Origin: Venturia oleaginea
Lineage: Eukaryota > Ascomycota > Dothideomycetes > Venturiales > Venturiaceae
Assembly (NCBI GenBank): GCA_013176395.1
Contig: JABMLP010000002.1
Span: forward strand, 62,001 to 126,000
Direction of reading: 5' to 3'
Length of the DNA: 64,000 nucleotides
The notes below the pieces were generated by a model. That model was not told where the DNA came from. It saw nothing but the letters and a program-made list of their open reading frames with translations, and searched no databases. The position numbers and the translations under genes were made by a program. Below are positions 51,380 through 61,774 of the stretch, piece by piece; within the stretch, counting starts at the first letter, position 1, and the number at the start of each line of letters is the position of its first letter.

Positions 51380-53186
51380 TCATCCCCTCCTAGCGCGTGG
51401 AGATTCTTTAGCCCTGACGTACAAAGGAGGCTTAATCCGAATTATACGCGCGCCCTGATCATCCCATTGAAACGAAGGGTCTGCTAGCTCAAGATCGAAA
51501 TTGTAAAGGAGCCTTGTGAGAATCAACCTCATCTCCGAGTTTGCCAGACTACGTCGCGAGAGCACAAAGATTAGTATAATCCTTCCATTCACACGCACAC
51601 ACACACACGAGGGACTAAAAGGAAACTCACTTCTGACCAACACATTGTCTGGGACCGGTGGAGAAGGGCTTAAAGACGCCACGTTTGTCAGCGGCGAATC
51701 GGGGGTTTGAAGTATCGATCCAGCGTTCCGGGATGAAGGTGCGCGGTTCCGAAAAGTTTTGGGGGGAGCTGAAGGCGGTTGGTGTGGGGATGCCGACTAT
51801 GGTGCCGCCTGGGACGTGGTAGCCTGAAATCTCCGTTCCTCCCGGTTCGACGACCTTAGGGATCATAACAGCGGTGGGAGCGAAAACGCGGATGCCTTCT
51901 GCTATACAGGCATTAAGGTAGGGCATTTGCCATGTCTGCAATCTATTAGCAAGGCTGATCACCTTGGTTATGTGACGACTTTGGGATCGCTGTTGGGTTG
52001 GAGAAGATGGTCGTGGGGAATAAGTACCTTGCCGATATTAATTTCCTTTTCGTTTGCAAACGTCTCATAAATCTCGTCCTTCAACTTTGCCATTTCCCTC
52101 GGATACCTGAGTAATGACCATAGAATCCCAGAGGTAGACGAACCGATCGTCTCAGAACCTGCAACTACAATGATGTTAAAGGTAGATACAATCTCCTTTT
52201 TACTCATGCCCTTGCCTCCTCATTATTTTTCAATACAAAAGACATGAGGTCCGGTCTATCACCGGGGCCCCTATCAAGTCTCTTCTCAATCTTATCAATT
52301 GTGTAGTCGATCATCACCTCATTGGTGCCACTCATGGCTAGGGGGATTATGAAGGTATCCAAGAACCATTTTTGCAAGGGTCCCATGAATTCGAGGACCT
52401 CGTACATGACAGCCCCCGTCTGGATTGACGCGAAGAACTTCTCAACCCAGGGGTGAGTTTTTTTTGCTTCCAAGGAGCCGAACGGCTCGCCGAACGCTAG
52501 ATCGCCGATAATATCGAAAGCTGCCCAGTCAAGCAGTTGGATGATGTTGAAGGCTTCGCCGGTTTTCACATGGTCGCGCACATATTTGATGAGGAGATCG
52601 TAGTAGCGATGCATCAAGGGCTCTTGTTCTCTCAACTACTATTGTCAGTCACCTGGAGAGAGTGTAGGAAGGCGATGACTTACAGCCTTGTCAGAGAAGG
52701 CATGGGCGATTGAACGTCGGATTCTCCCGTGGTTTTCATCGTCTGCGTTGTGGATGTTTGCCACTTTGTCCACCTCGAAAACCTCTGCGTGTCCTTTTTT
52801 CATCTGGGGCTTGCCTTGTCGATGCGCGAATATGTCTCTCCAGGCAGTCTCGCTAATAAACGAGAGCTCGTTCGGCTTGGTTCGGACCACCTCGCCATAC
52901 TTTGCGTGCAAGTCTGACATGTATTTGACCGGTCGTCCCATTATAATGTAGTAACTCGTATACAATTGAGTTGCAGCGGCGAGTCGTGGTCCGGGAAACT
53001 TTCTAAGAGGATGGAAATAGAGGTTGTAGATGATATAGGAAGCTGAATAGAGGAGAGGCTGCGGTGGATTCAGTAAGGGTGCCAGTGGGGGATGAGGTTA
53101 CGTACCAATGCCAGGAGAATCTTGACGAGAAGAAACAAAGAGTGAAGGCTGAGAAGGCTACCGACAATTCCAATGAGATTCGACAT
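51380..53186 (-). CDS. Cytochrome P450 monooxygenase (possible single frameshift)
   Basis: The product would be an ER-anchored haem-thiolate oxidase. ATG at 53186 starts MSNLIGIVGSLLSLHSLFLL (membrane anchor). A first intron (GTACGT donor) leads to YNLYFHPLRKFPGPRLAA with the Pro hinge. After a second intron come FNIIQLLDWAAFDIIGDLAF, the I-helix VVAGSETIGSSTSG, and, after a third intron, the meander and EGIRVFAPTAVMIPK. FIPERW and the haem loop FSTGPRQCVGQ follow, and a fourth intron splits the haem loop from SEMRLILTRLLYNFDLEL. The K-helix ExxR reads EGIR. At about 52205 the frame changes between NNEEAR and MSKKEI, where homologues usually have R-G-M; a lost G would explain it, or a sequencing error. 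Apart from that the ~500-residue protein is complete. Confidence 0.8.
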
Positions 53187-53190
53187 GATT

Positions 53191-53256
53191 GCTGATGATT
53201 TGCCAACTGATGGCAGATGATTTACCAACTGATGGCTGAAGATGAACCGACTGATG
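53191..53256. repeat. Three tandem 22-bp units in the P450 leader
   Basis: GCTGATGATTTGCCAACTGATG, GCAGATGATTTACCAACTGATG and GCTGAAGATGAACCGACTGATG are consecutive 22-base units just upstream of the P450 start codon (shown here in plus orientation), followed by a partial fourth. Confidence 0.8.
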
Positions 53257-54659
53257 GCAAACGATTACGAGTCGTTATTGAAGAAGTCCAGCACTTATGA
53301 ATTCAGAACTGAAAGCCAAGCCAAGCACGCGAAACAAAGATGTTGTACCGAATGCAGCCACGGCGACGCACAATGATACGAGCTGCATAACTTCTGCGAG
53401 AAACCTCGAGTTGATCTATCTCCTGGGCAGATCTCGAGCCATTCCCACGGGTCACTCTTGATCTTCATCCAATCAAGAAATGGGTGAAGGTCAGATTCCC
53501 CTGGTAGATTCGAAGACCCTTCGTTCCGAACGAACGGAGCAAGTTCCTAGCGCTTATTATGTAATTACCATCCATCTTCCATACATACTTCGTTGTCAAA
53601 TATCATCTGGCAAAGCAATCCCATCCTTCAACAACATCTATTTGCAGCTTGCAACGAGGTCGGATCCTGCTATAAGTAGATAACGTTATGCAAGAGGCAG
53701 CTCGATATTAACTGCACTCAGTATAAAATGTGGAGGACCCTGGAAACCAAACAAAAGCTCAATCGGTACTGCCAGCAGAGGTACTCCAGAGTTTATCCGG
53801 TGGAGGCGGAGGCGAGGCGGCTGGTCGATGAAATATGAAACCCATCGCTGGTCAGAATTCGGAATCGGCTCATATGAATTCCTCGGTGAAAAGCTATAGT
53901 TTCCGGCCTACTAGTCGTTAGCGCTGGCGGTGAAAAGCCCTGTGTAGATCGGAGTTCTGGTAAGTACGCGTGCTGGAACAAGCATTGCACGCAAACAGCG
54001 GCGAGTAGACTCGAGTACGGATATATTAAGGATGGAAGCATTCGCCCATTCGCCACAGACAAACAACTAATAGCCATGTAACCACAAAAAAAATCGAGGT
54101 AACTGGATGACAAACGAGTCAGTCTCACGAACCATTTCCTTTTCTTCCCGCACACCGCATTTCCGTACCATTACGATTCCGCCGCAGGCGCCAGATTGAC
54201 CACCAAACCTATACAAGTAAAAGATGGACACGTTTCAGAGGGCAACTCCCTAGATTCTCATCAATTCGTCAAGGAGATCCTCGATACTGATATAGTTGCA
54301 GGCCAAAAGAAGGTCAATCCCAATCCCTGCCTTGACATGCGCTTAGGTCGTTCAGGTTGTCTTTATACTGTATCTTCGCAAATAACAGGTTTTTTCTTAT
54401 CGGCCTTCTACGAGCCTATTTTTCTAATCTCCCTGCACTCATAGACAATACGATCTTTGTTGTATTCCTACGTTGGAAAGGAGAAGTTGGGGCAGGAAGG
54501 ATTTTGTCGATCGCTGAGGAGTTAAACCTTCTTTTGCCCTGCAACCTATGCCCTGCAACCTATACCAACAGAGATCCAGACCCACAACTTCAGATTAAGA
54601 ATAGTGACAGCCCAAAACACATCCCCACTAATTCCTAGCCACGTCATTGTCTTCAAATC
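53257..54659. other. Intergenic region, no supported gene
   Basis: Several short frames on both strands lack motifs. The P450 promoter should be in the first few hundred bases. GCCCTGCAACCTAT is repeated near 54537 and 54550. No transposon ends were recognised. Confidence 0.35.
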
Positions 54660-57093
54660 TCAACACCCTCTGTAATCCTCAGGACCTTTCTCAGATCAAC
54701 CATTTCGATGCCTCATCCCTCTCGTCTCACCATAATCCCAGCACTCTTGGCCAAATTCTTGATCCGTCGTCCATCGAGCTGCAGTTCAGCCAGGGCTCTA
54801 ATCTCCTCTTCGGTGATGCGGGGTGCGTTACCCAAAGCGGTAGCAGCCTCGGAAGAATGAGCGGTGTGACGCATAAGGAAATTGCGCCAAATGGTAAGAC
54901 GAGAAGCAGGATCAAGGGCAGGGTAGTACATAGTGAGGTGAATGCGGGATTGGGGGCCGGATCAAGAGTAGCAGGACGGTTGGTAGTCAGGAACAGCAGA
55001 CTAGGATAGTACTCCAGTTTCTGCAAGAATGTCTGCAAGAATGTCTGCACAAGTCGATTGCGGCGTGCATCTTGCTCGCTTCGGATTTGGAGATAAGTGT
55101 CGCATTCGTCGATGAGAAGGACGGCACCCCACTTCGCGGCCCAACGGAACTGGTCGTCGAGGTCGTGAGTAGTGTATACATCTTCGCTGTCGGAGCATCA
55201 TCTCTTGGTTGTCTGTCCCTCCTCGCGAAGCTCGAGCTTGAAGAGGGGGGCATGAATACGTTCAGCCACTTCGAGTAGTGTTAGCGCGTTAAATCGACTC
55301 AGAAGAACGCGGGCAAGCAGAACGCTGAGGAAATTTTGCTACTTGATTCCGCAGTCAAGGTCTTGCCAACACCAGGCACGCCTGACAGCAGGACAACAAG
55401 TCCGCCACCTTTGCCATTGATGACATCTTCGAAGCTGTTACCATCCTTCAATTGACTCCCGACGAACGCGAGTATCAGTTCCTTGTAGCCTTCGGGCAAA
55501 ACGAGAGAGTCGAAGGGAGTCGTGTTAAACTCAACGTCTTCGACTCTGTCAATGTTGAAAACTTCCCATTCCTGTTCACGTAGGCAAAACCCACGCACAG
55601 TGGGTGTACAGAGAAGTAGATGGCATTCATGCAGCTTGACTGAACTGTGTTAGCCTCATGTGGGCCAAGTCGTACCTAAGAGAGTAACTCACGGGCATCT
55701 TCATCTGTCTCTCCAGCCGAGGCGAAACAGTCCATCATAGGAGGTGGAGGTGTCATTTCCATATTGACGTGTCTCCCTTTCTGTCTCTTACCAACACCCA
55801 TTGGTATTGGCATATGGTTATTATGATAACCAGGAGGGGGTGGAGGAGGTGGTAGCATGATATTTGACATGAGCTGCCCGTGGAGTGAGAGAGGGATATG
55901 GCCATCAGGACGTGGAGAGGAGACGGCAGGTGCTTGTATGATCAGACCAGTGCTGAGGTCTATATGTTCAGGCTTTTCCAGTTAGTGGAGTTTGAATTTG
56001 TGCGAATCGGGATGTGAATCAGCGTCGATGATGATGCGAAGGTCAACCTGTTGAGTTTAGTTGAATGTAAAACTACAAGACGGAGTGGACTTACCTGACG
56101 CGTCGGGGGCATGCTGGATCGGTTACCATGCTCCCTGTATGACTTGTAATGAACACCAGTCAAGTCCCGGAATCGCTCACCTCGGAGATGTCATCTTTCC
56201 TTGACACTGTCGACGTCCTTGTGATGGTGAAGTGGGTAGATGTTCAATTCCGTGATCTGCTTTATACCTGTAAACTGCGGGATCTGCACGACGGAATCGA
56301 CATAACCATATCGTTTCCCATCGAAATCGACGAATTGGCATGCCAGAAGAAAATTCCAAGGAAGAGCTTGAACTGAATTGACATGCAGAGCCTGGTCGTT
56401 GCCATCGTCATCTTAGATATAAACCAACTCGCCTGGGAGGAATAGGGTCCAGAGGTAGTCGATGGTGATCACGCCATTAGCAATCATCTCCTTGCCATTG
56501 GCGAGGGCGCTTTTTAGTTGACTTCTGATGACCCCGTGAAGCACTTTGAGGCGTTCGAGCAGGTTCTCATCGTCACATTCTTCGATAGCTTCCTCGAAGG
56601 CATCCCATCGGTAGTAAAATGGACGGAAAGGGGCCAGAAACGTAAGGTACCTCAGTCCAGGCCGGAGACCATCAAATCCTTTGAACACATCTGGGAGGAC
56701 TTTTCGCATCTCTCTGTCCCGAATCTCTATTGCGTGGATGGAGAATGGAGTGGCTTCTCCGCCAGTTCACTTACGGCAAACAATAATGGATGGCCCATCT
56801 TCTTCTTCATCAGAATCGTCTTTCTCGTATTAGAGGCCGCGAGGAAGTCCTTCGACCCAATTGATGCGACATGAACAGGTTTGCTCCCCTTCGAAGAAAT
56901 CTTGAATGACTTTGGCTCGCTCTTTATCATCAAGATCGTATACGACTGAAAAGGCGTCCTCCGAGAAAGGAGACCCTGTTTCTTCAGCAAGCGGCCATTG
57001 GTAATTACCAGATGGGAGAAGCGATGGCATGGGGAAGGTCAGAGGATGGATTACACGATGGGGAGGGAGAGGTGGTAAGTAAGGAGAGGTCAT
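54660..57093 (-). pseudogene. AAA+ ATPase with DUF7025-type N-terminal half, decayed
   Basis: These fungal proteins use ATP to remodel unknown substrates. ATG at 57093 starts MTSPYLPPLPPHRV; the DUF7025-like part has FKGFDGLRPGLRYLTFLAPF and NGVITIDYLWTLFLPGELVY (about 56410-56710). QFVDFDGKRYGYVDSVVQIP and FRDLTGVHYKSYREHG follow (about 56340-56130), with an in-frame TGA between them near 56190. A Pro-rich loop precedes the AAA module: Walker A SGVPGVGKTLTAE near 55375-55410, Walker B WGAVLLIDECDTYLQ near 55115, sensor-like LFLTTNRP and a lid with YYPALDPASRLTIWRNFL. Frame breaks occur after the Walker A motif and near 54940, where one C appears lost. A 12-base duplication (CTGCAAGAATGT, 55021-55044) repeats TFLQ. 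The several lesions mark a pseudogene. Confidence 0.75.
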
Positions 57094-57745
57094 GATGAAA
57101 TAGACGATGCAGGAACTGGATGGTAACAATTGATATAGGCGATCGTGCTCTGGACGGATAAGAGAAGAAGGCTTATAGTAGAGTGAGGGAGCAGGCTACG
57201 TATACTTGTCTGAAGCTGCTGTCCCGCACGCTGGAGCCTGGAGAAGAGCTGTTGTACGATAATGCAAGAGGCCGGTGGCTGTACGACGAGTAGATACGGC
57301 TTTGACGAATGGTGTTCAAATACAACGTTACCCAATTGGCGGGCTGACTGACGGAAACCTTGGCGCTTTACCTTTGACCAGTCTCAAGCGGAGTCTCCGT
57401 GATAGAATGGACGCGACTCAATACAACATGTTTCCGACCCTGCTTCTATGATGTTTGTGATTTTCGCTTGGCTCTTCACGGAAAGTTGGGAGGCCTGAAA
57501 TTGTGTACATTTTCAACGCGATAAATGTTGCTGAAGAAATGGCGATAAGTTCCTCAACAGTTTACCTCGAAGAACAAGACTGGTCTAGTGAGAATGAAGG
57601 GGCAGATCCAAGCTGACCAGGGAGCTTTGAGACGCGATTTCGGGGGCCAACACGACTTCCTCAAATTCTAAGTAAACAAGAGGCCACCCATCCCGACGCA
57701 AGGAACCTCTCCACCCCATGCAAGGGATCCGATCGAGTAGCGGCA
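57094..57745. other. Intergenic region between two minus-strand pseudogenes
   Basis: Should include the promoter of the AAA gene and the 3' end of the PTH11-like gene. No other feature recognised. Confidence 0.35.
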
Positions 57746-58992
57746 CTAATCAGACCGCACCTCCCACCTCTGCTCAACAACAATCGTCCGCCCACCAGGC
57801 CCCTTACTCTGCCCAGCCGGATGGATAACAGTCTACACAGCATCCACATCTACCGGCTGCAACTGAATCTCAAAAGAGTCATCATCAAATGTATCCAACT
57901 TCCGCGATGCGTCCCGCCTATGCCGATTCGCATAGAGATGACTGTTCCAGCTAACCCGATAGTCATACTGCGACGAGTTTTTCTTAGGAGAGCGCAAGCG
58001 CGTCAAGGGACGCATCAGCGGGATGCAAGCCAAGGCGATGGCAACAGAGGGTTCGAGCCCAGAGAGGATGGTCGCAAGGACGCCCGAGTATGTCATGTCT
58101 GCGAAGTCGAGGCCTAGGAGCATAGGCTGGCAGTAGATCGTAATAGCCCAAGTGCTATTCAGTTCATAGTTAGTTTCCGCGTAATCTACCTTTTCAATAA
58201 CAGCGATGACTTACATGATCCCCACGCTCAACATACCCGAAGTAATAAGTTTCTTCTGCATCGACATCCGCAATTCGTACAGGTAAGGCATCGGCAGAAG
58301 AAGTGCAATATGGGTCACTATGTTCACAATACCAATGGAGAAATAGAAATTCGGTTGACTGCCGCATATCCCTGGGACGATAAAATCCCAATTCCTCGCG
58401 AGTGCTCGACAAATTAAGAAGGCGGCCATAATTTTCGCCATGTTCGCAATGTTCGCAATGTTCCACAGGGTAACAACAAGTCCGATGGCTTGAGCCCACT
58501 GTATTAGGGACTGGATGGGTATCAACGCAGTGTACATGAGCAAATAGACAATGTACTGAAACAGACTGTTGCGTTCCATATCATAGTGAAAGCCATGATT
58601 GCCTGTTAAGAAGTCGTTAGTTAAAGCCGCCTCGAGTCCTCTGTCTATATAAACTCACTTTGAAGAAGAATGTTGCCGTGTCTGGACCGAATCGCGCATA
58701 AATTTCAGTAGTACGAAATCCGAACCCGCCAAAAACAACCATCAATATGCAATCGACATGGAGAGCCGTGTTGAATACCTGCAAGGCCCCATTAGTCGTG
58801 CAAGGAGGCAGTTATAAGGGAATGAAATAATCGTAAAAGAGCCAGCAGAATGCAGTGGTCACTGTAATCGACACCAACGCTTACTCGCTTTGCTACCAAT
58901 CGCAATGCCACGAAAGAAGTGGAGAGGAAGATTGAAGCTGAGGAGGCAGCCAGGATGCCTACCTGAGCAGAGTTCTCAATAGGAACTCTCAT
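57746..58992 (-). pseudogene. PTH11/rhodopsin-domain integral membrane protein, broken
   Basis: This fungal seven-helix family includes surface-sensing receptors. From ATG at 58992, MRVPIENSAQVGILAASSAS and the helix SIFLSTSFVALRLVAKR are followed across introns by TALHVDCILMVVFGGFGFR and AIMAFTMIWNATVCFS. Then, in a shifted frame, come LIQWAQAIGLVVTLWNIANI, WDFIVPGICG, FYFSIGIVNIVTHIALLLPM and, after another intron, AIALACIPLMRPLTRLRSPK. TAG at 57833-57835 precedes the conserved-looking tail GGRTIVVEQRWEVRSD that ends at 57746; Gln CAG to TAG would explain it. The frameshift lies near 58560. The helix order and PLMRPL motif support the family; function is lost unless these are assembly errors. 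Confidence 0.7.
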
Positions 58993-61774
58993 GTCGAACA
59001 ATCTACCTATGTGAGACCGATGTGAGAGGCATCTGGGCAGCGGCAGTGTACAAGTATTGCTGGAGCGCGGGGACAGAACGCATGCGGAATCGAGGATAGA
59101 TTGGGCTTAACGCAAAGTACCTGCATAAGCATTACGTCTGCATATCAATAGCAGAGTACTCGGGACTGAATATTGGGATACCTATCAGTAGAATCAGAAT
59201 TGGAGAGAATGGTCGAACTCAATTGGTCATCGTTGATTCGCAGTCAAGAAAGCAAGATTATTTTGTATGTCAACCATCGTCCTGCACAAACGCGAGCGGG
59301 GCGGATACTGCGTAAGAGCCCGGTTGCTTGCTTCCGTAGGGAATAGTTGCCCTTTTTTTCCCCGTGATCTTCAGGGCAGTGTTTATGCGAGCAAGCAAGG
59401 GCTCTCCACACATCGGAAGGAGATTTTCTTTCAGGAGTAACCTCCGTCTCTTTGCCGCGTAGACTCCAGTGTTCTAAAGACCAAGTGGAACTTTGGGGCC
59501 ATGGTGGGGTCAACGATTCTTTTCTTTCTAATGCGCTGTTCCAACACATACAATGTCCATTCGCGATTTGGTGTCGATATTTCGTTGGCAATTTCCATGA
59601 TTTGGTTACAAGGGTTGAGCAGCTTCGTCTGAGATGAGGGATGTCTGCGGCACCCGGACTGTGAATCCGGCCTAGGAACAGCGTTACAACGCCTCTTCAC
59701 GCGTACCTGCCGTCGACATCGAAAAGAGCGACTCGACCCGTCCGCGAGTCAATGTTAATTTCTCGTATGGTATGGAACGCGTCTGCTATCACATCTCGTC
59801 ATCTGGTCCGGCCTCGACTCGTGCACCATACCTCGAGATGCGGCAGTCGATGATCTGCCATCGGAACCAGACTTGTGCACTGATATCGATCTCAATATGG
59901 AACCCTTCTGGCTACACATTTCATGAGCAACAATCCGGGCAAGAAGGGTGGCGTAACCTGCCCCAACCAACAAATCCAAGATGCATGCTAAGGCTGTATT
60001 CAATATCTCCAGCCGTTCGTCGTTGCCGTGTGTTCCCGTGTGGATGTGGGTGTCGAGTGAGGTTAGCCGGCGCAGTTCTAGGTCTGTTGAGGTCGAGCAA
60101 AGTTCGAGTGTGTAAATGTCAAGGAGAGCGTTGAGCGGGCCGCAGCTGATATGAGCATGAAATCGAGTAGGAGAGGTATGCAAGCAGTCGAGTCTTGGCT
60201 CGGCGCAAAGGTGTTGATGATGACGGTGCTGCGAATGAGCTTGGTGTTGGTGATCGACGCGCGTCGGCGGCACGCGTAGTATTGGGTCTGGCCAATATCT
60301 GGGCACGCCTAAACACCTCTTGGCAACGAAACTTCGGACCAGTTCAAGTACTTCGCGCCTTTGCTTAACGTCGTCCCTCTGCTCTTATACGCAACTTGAC
60401 GCGAAAATTTGCTCTTGGGGCCAAGGGAATCGCGGGAAAGGCAAGGCCTTCTTTCATGCTTCGCCTCCTTTCAAGGTGTGCGTCAAAACTCGACCGCCTG
60501 ATGATGACGATTATCAAAGGGGGGAAGATGGAAGACCTGATGGATATTACACCCCACTTCCATGAGACCTCGAAATCCCTCTGCTGATTGATGAAGAGAA
60601 CCGATCGAGAGAAGAAGAGGTGTGTATACTATTAGGACTCTCGCCGTGGGAGACGGCATAAAAATGACATTCGCATGTAAATGGTGACACGGTTAGTACG
60701 ACAGGAAAGTATCATTAGTGCAATACTTGGAAGAAGACTTTACTAGATATAAGCCTCTCGTCTCTTAATCTCTCTATTCATCAAGACCTTAGCTCTTGAG
60801 TTGGATGAAACGGCCTGCTCTTCATCTTTTCTGTATGTATATCTTCAATTGTTTGACAAAGTTCGTCGAGTGAAGTGGAAGGTTATTTGCAGACTCCATT
60901 CGCTAGGGGCAGAGATGGCGGGGAGATATTTCGGAAGATAATGGTTATTATCATTTTAGAATTCTTACAAACCTTGGATTAACTTAAAGAAGACCGATGA
61001 TAGGGTTACATTCAACTATCTTGGTAGCTGTAGGGTTTCAATCGTCAGCAGCAGTTCATGGTGATGGAATTCCTTTGAGCGCGGAAATTAGCAGCGACGA
61101 GTCATTACTGACACCCAGGACACGTCTGTGATGATGTACACCCTCAGCACCCTCCACCCTCCACCTCCTCACCATTCCAAAATAGCAACCTGCCATCCAG
61201 AATACAATAGGTAAAGAAATGAAAGAAAGCAACAAGCCACGGACCAACACCCCTAGCCATCGGTCGAATAACCATTTTTCTTGAAGAGCTAGACCTGCAA
61301 GCTTGGGAGGTTCATTTATATCACATAATCACGTACCATGCAGCTCGTTGCAATTTCTCTTCCGGGTTCCAGCGGCTAGATCAAAAGTCTTACCGTGGAT
61401 AAAACGGGTGACAAGGATACAGAAATGAAGCGGGAGAGACTAAGCTAAAGCTAAGCGATACAAAGTGGTATTGAGACGGGGTCATAGAAACCTGGCGCGG
61501 CGGTAAGCTATTATGTTACAACGACGTATTATATAGCTACGATACATATTCCGAGAAAGAAACAACCAACTCGCTGTACTCAATGCATGGAACCCACACT
61601 TTATCTCACAGTCGCTAGTTCCCAGCATATTTGATCTGCCTTCAGACTCCGTGACATGCTCATTCGAGTACCCAAGGCGCCACATGCATATTATCTAATT
61701 GTTACAAGCCCTCCTCTTGCCATCCCGTTGCCGAAACTTCCTGCAGCAAATCATCCACTTCAAGTTCATCCGTC
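58993..61774. other. Long intergenic region, no supported gene
   Basis: Frames such as 59755-60306 (minus, His/Ser/Arg-rich, 183 codons) show no known motif or codon pattern that I trust. No tRNA cloverleaf or transposon terminus was recognised. The last 500 bases would hold the 3' end of the ligase transcript. Confidence 0.4.

Noticed and set aside
59638..59700. tRNA-like anticodon-arm sequence (CCCGGACTGTGAATCCGG)
   Set aside because: No matching acceptor stem, D arm or GGTTCRAATCC-type T arm could be placed around it.
59755..60306. 183-codon minus-strand open frame as a gene
   Set aside because: No recognisable motif, biased His/Ser/Arg content, and overlapping open frames on the other strand; chance is a sufficient explanation.
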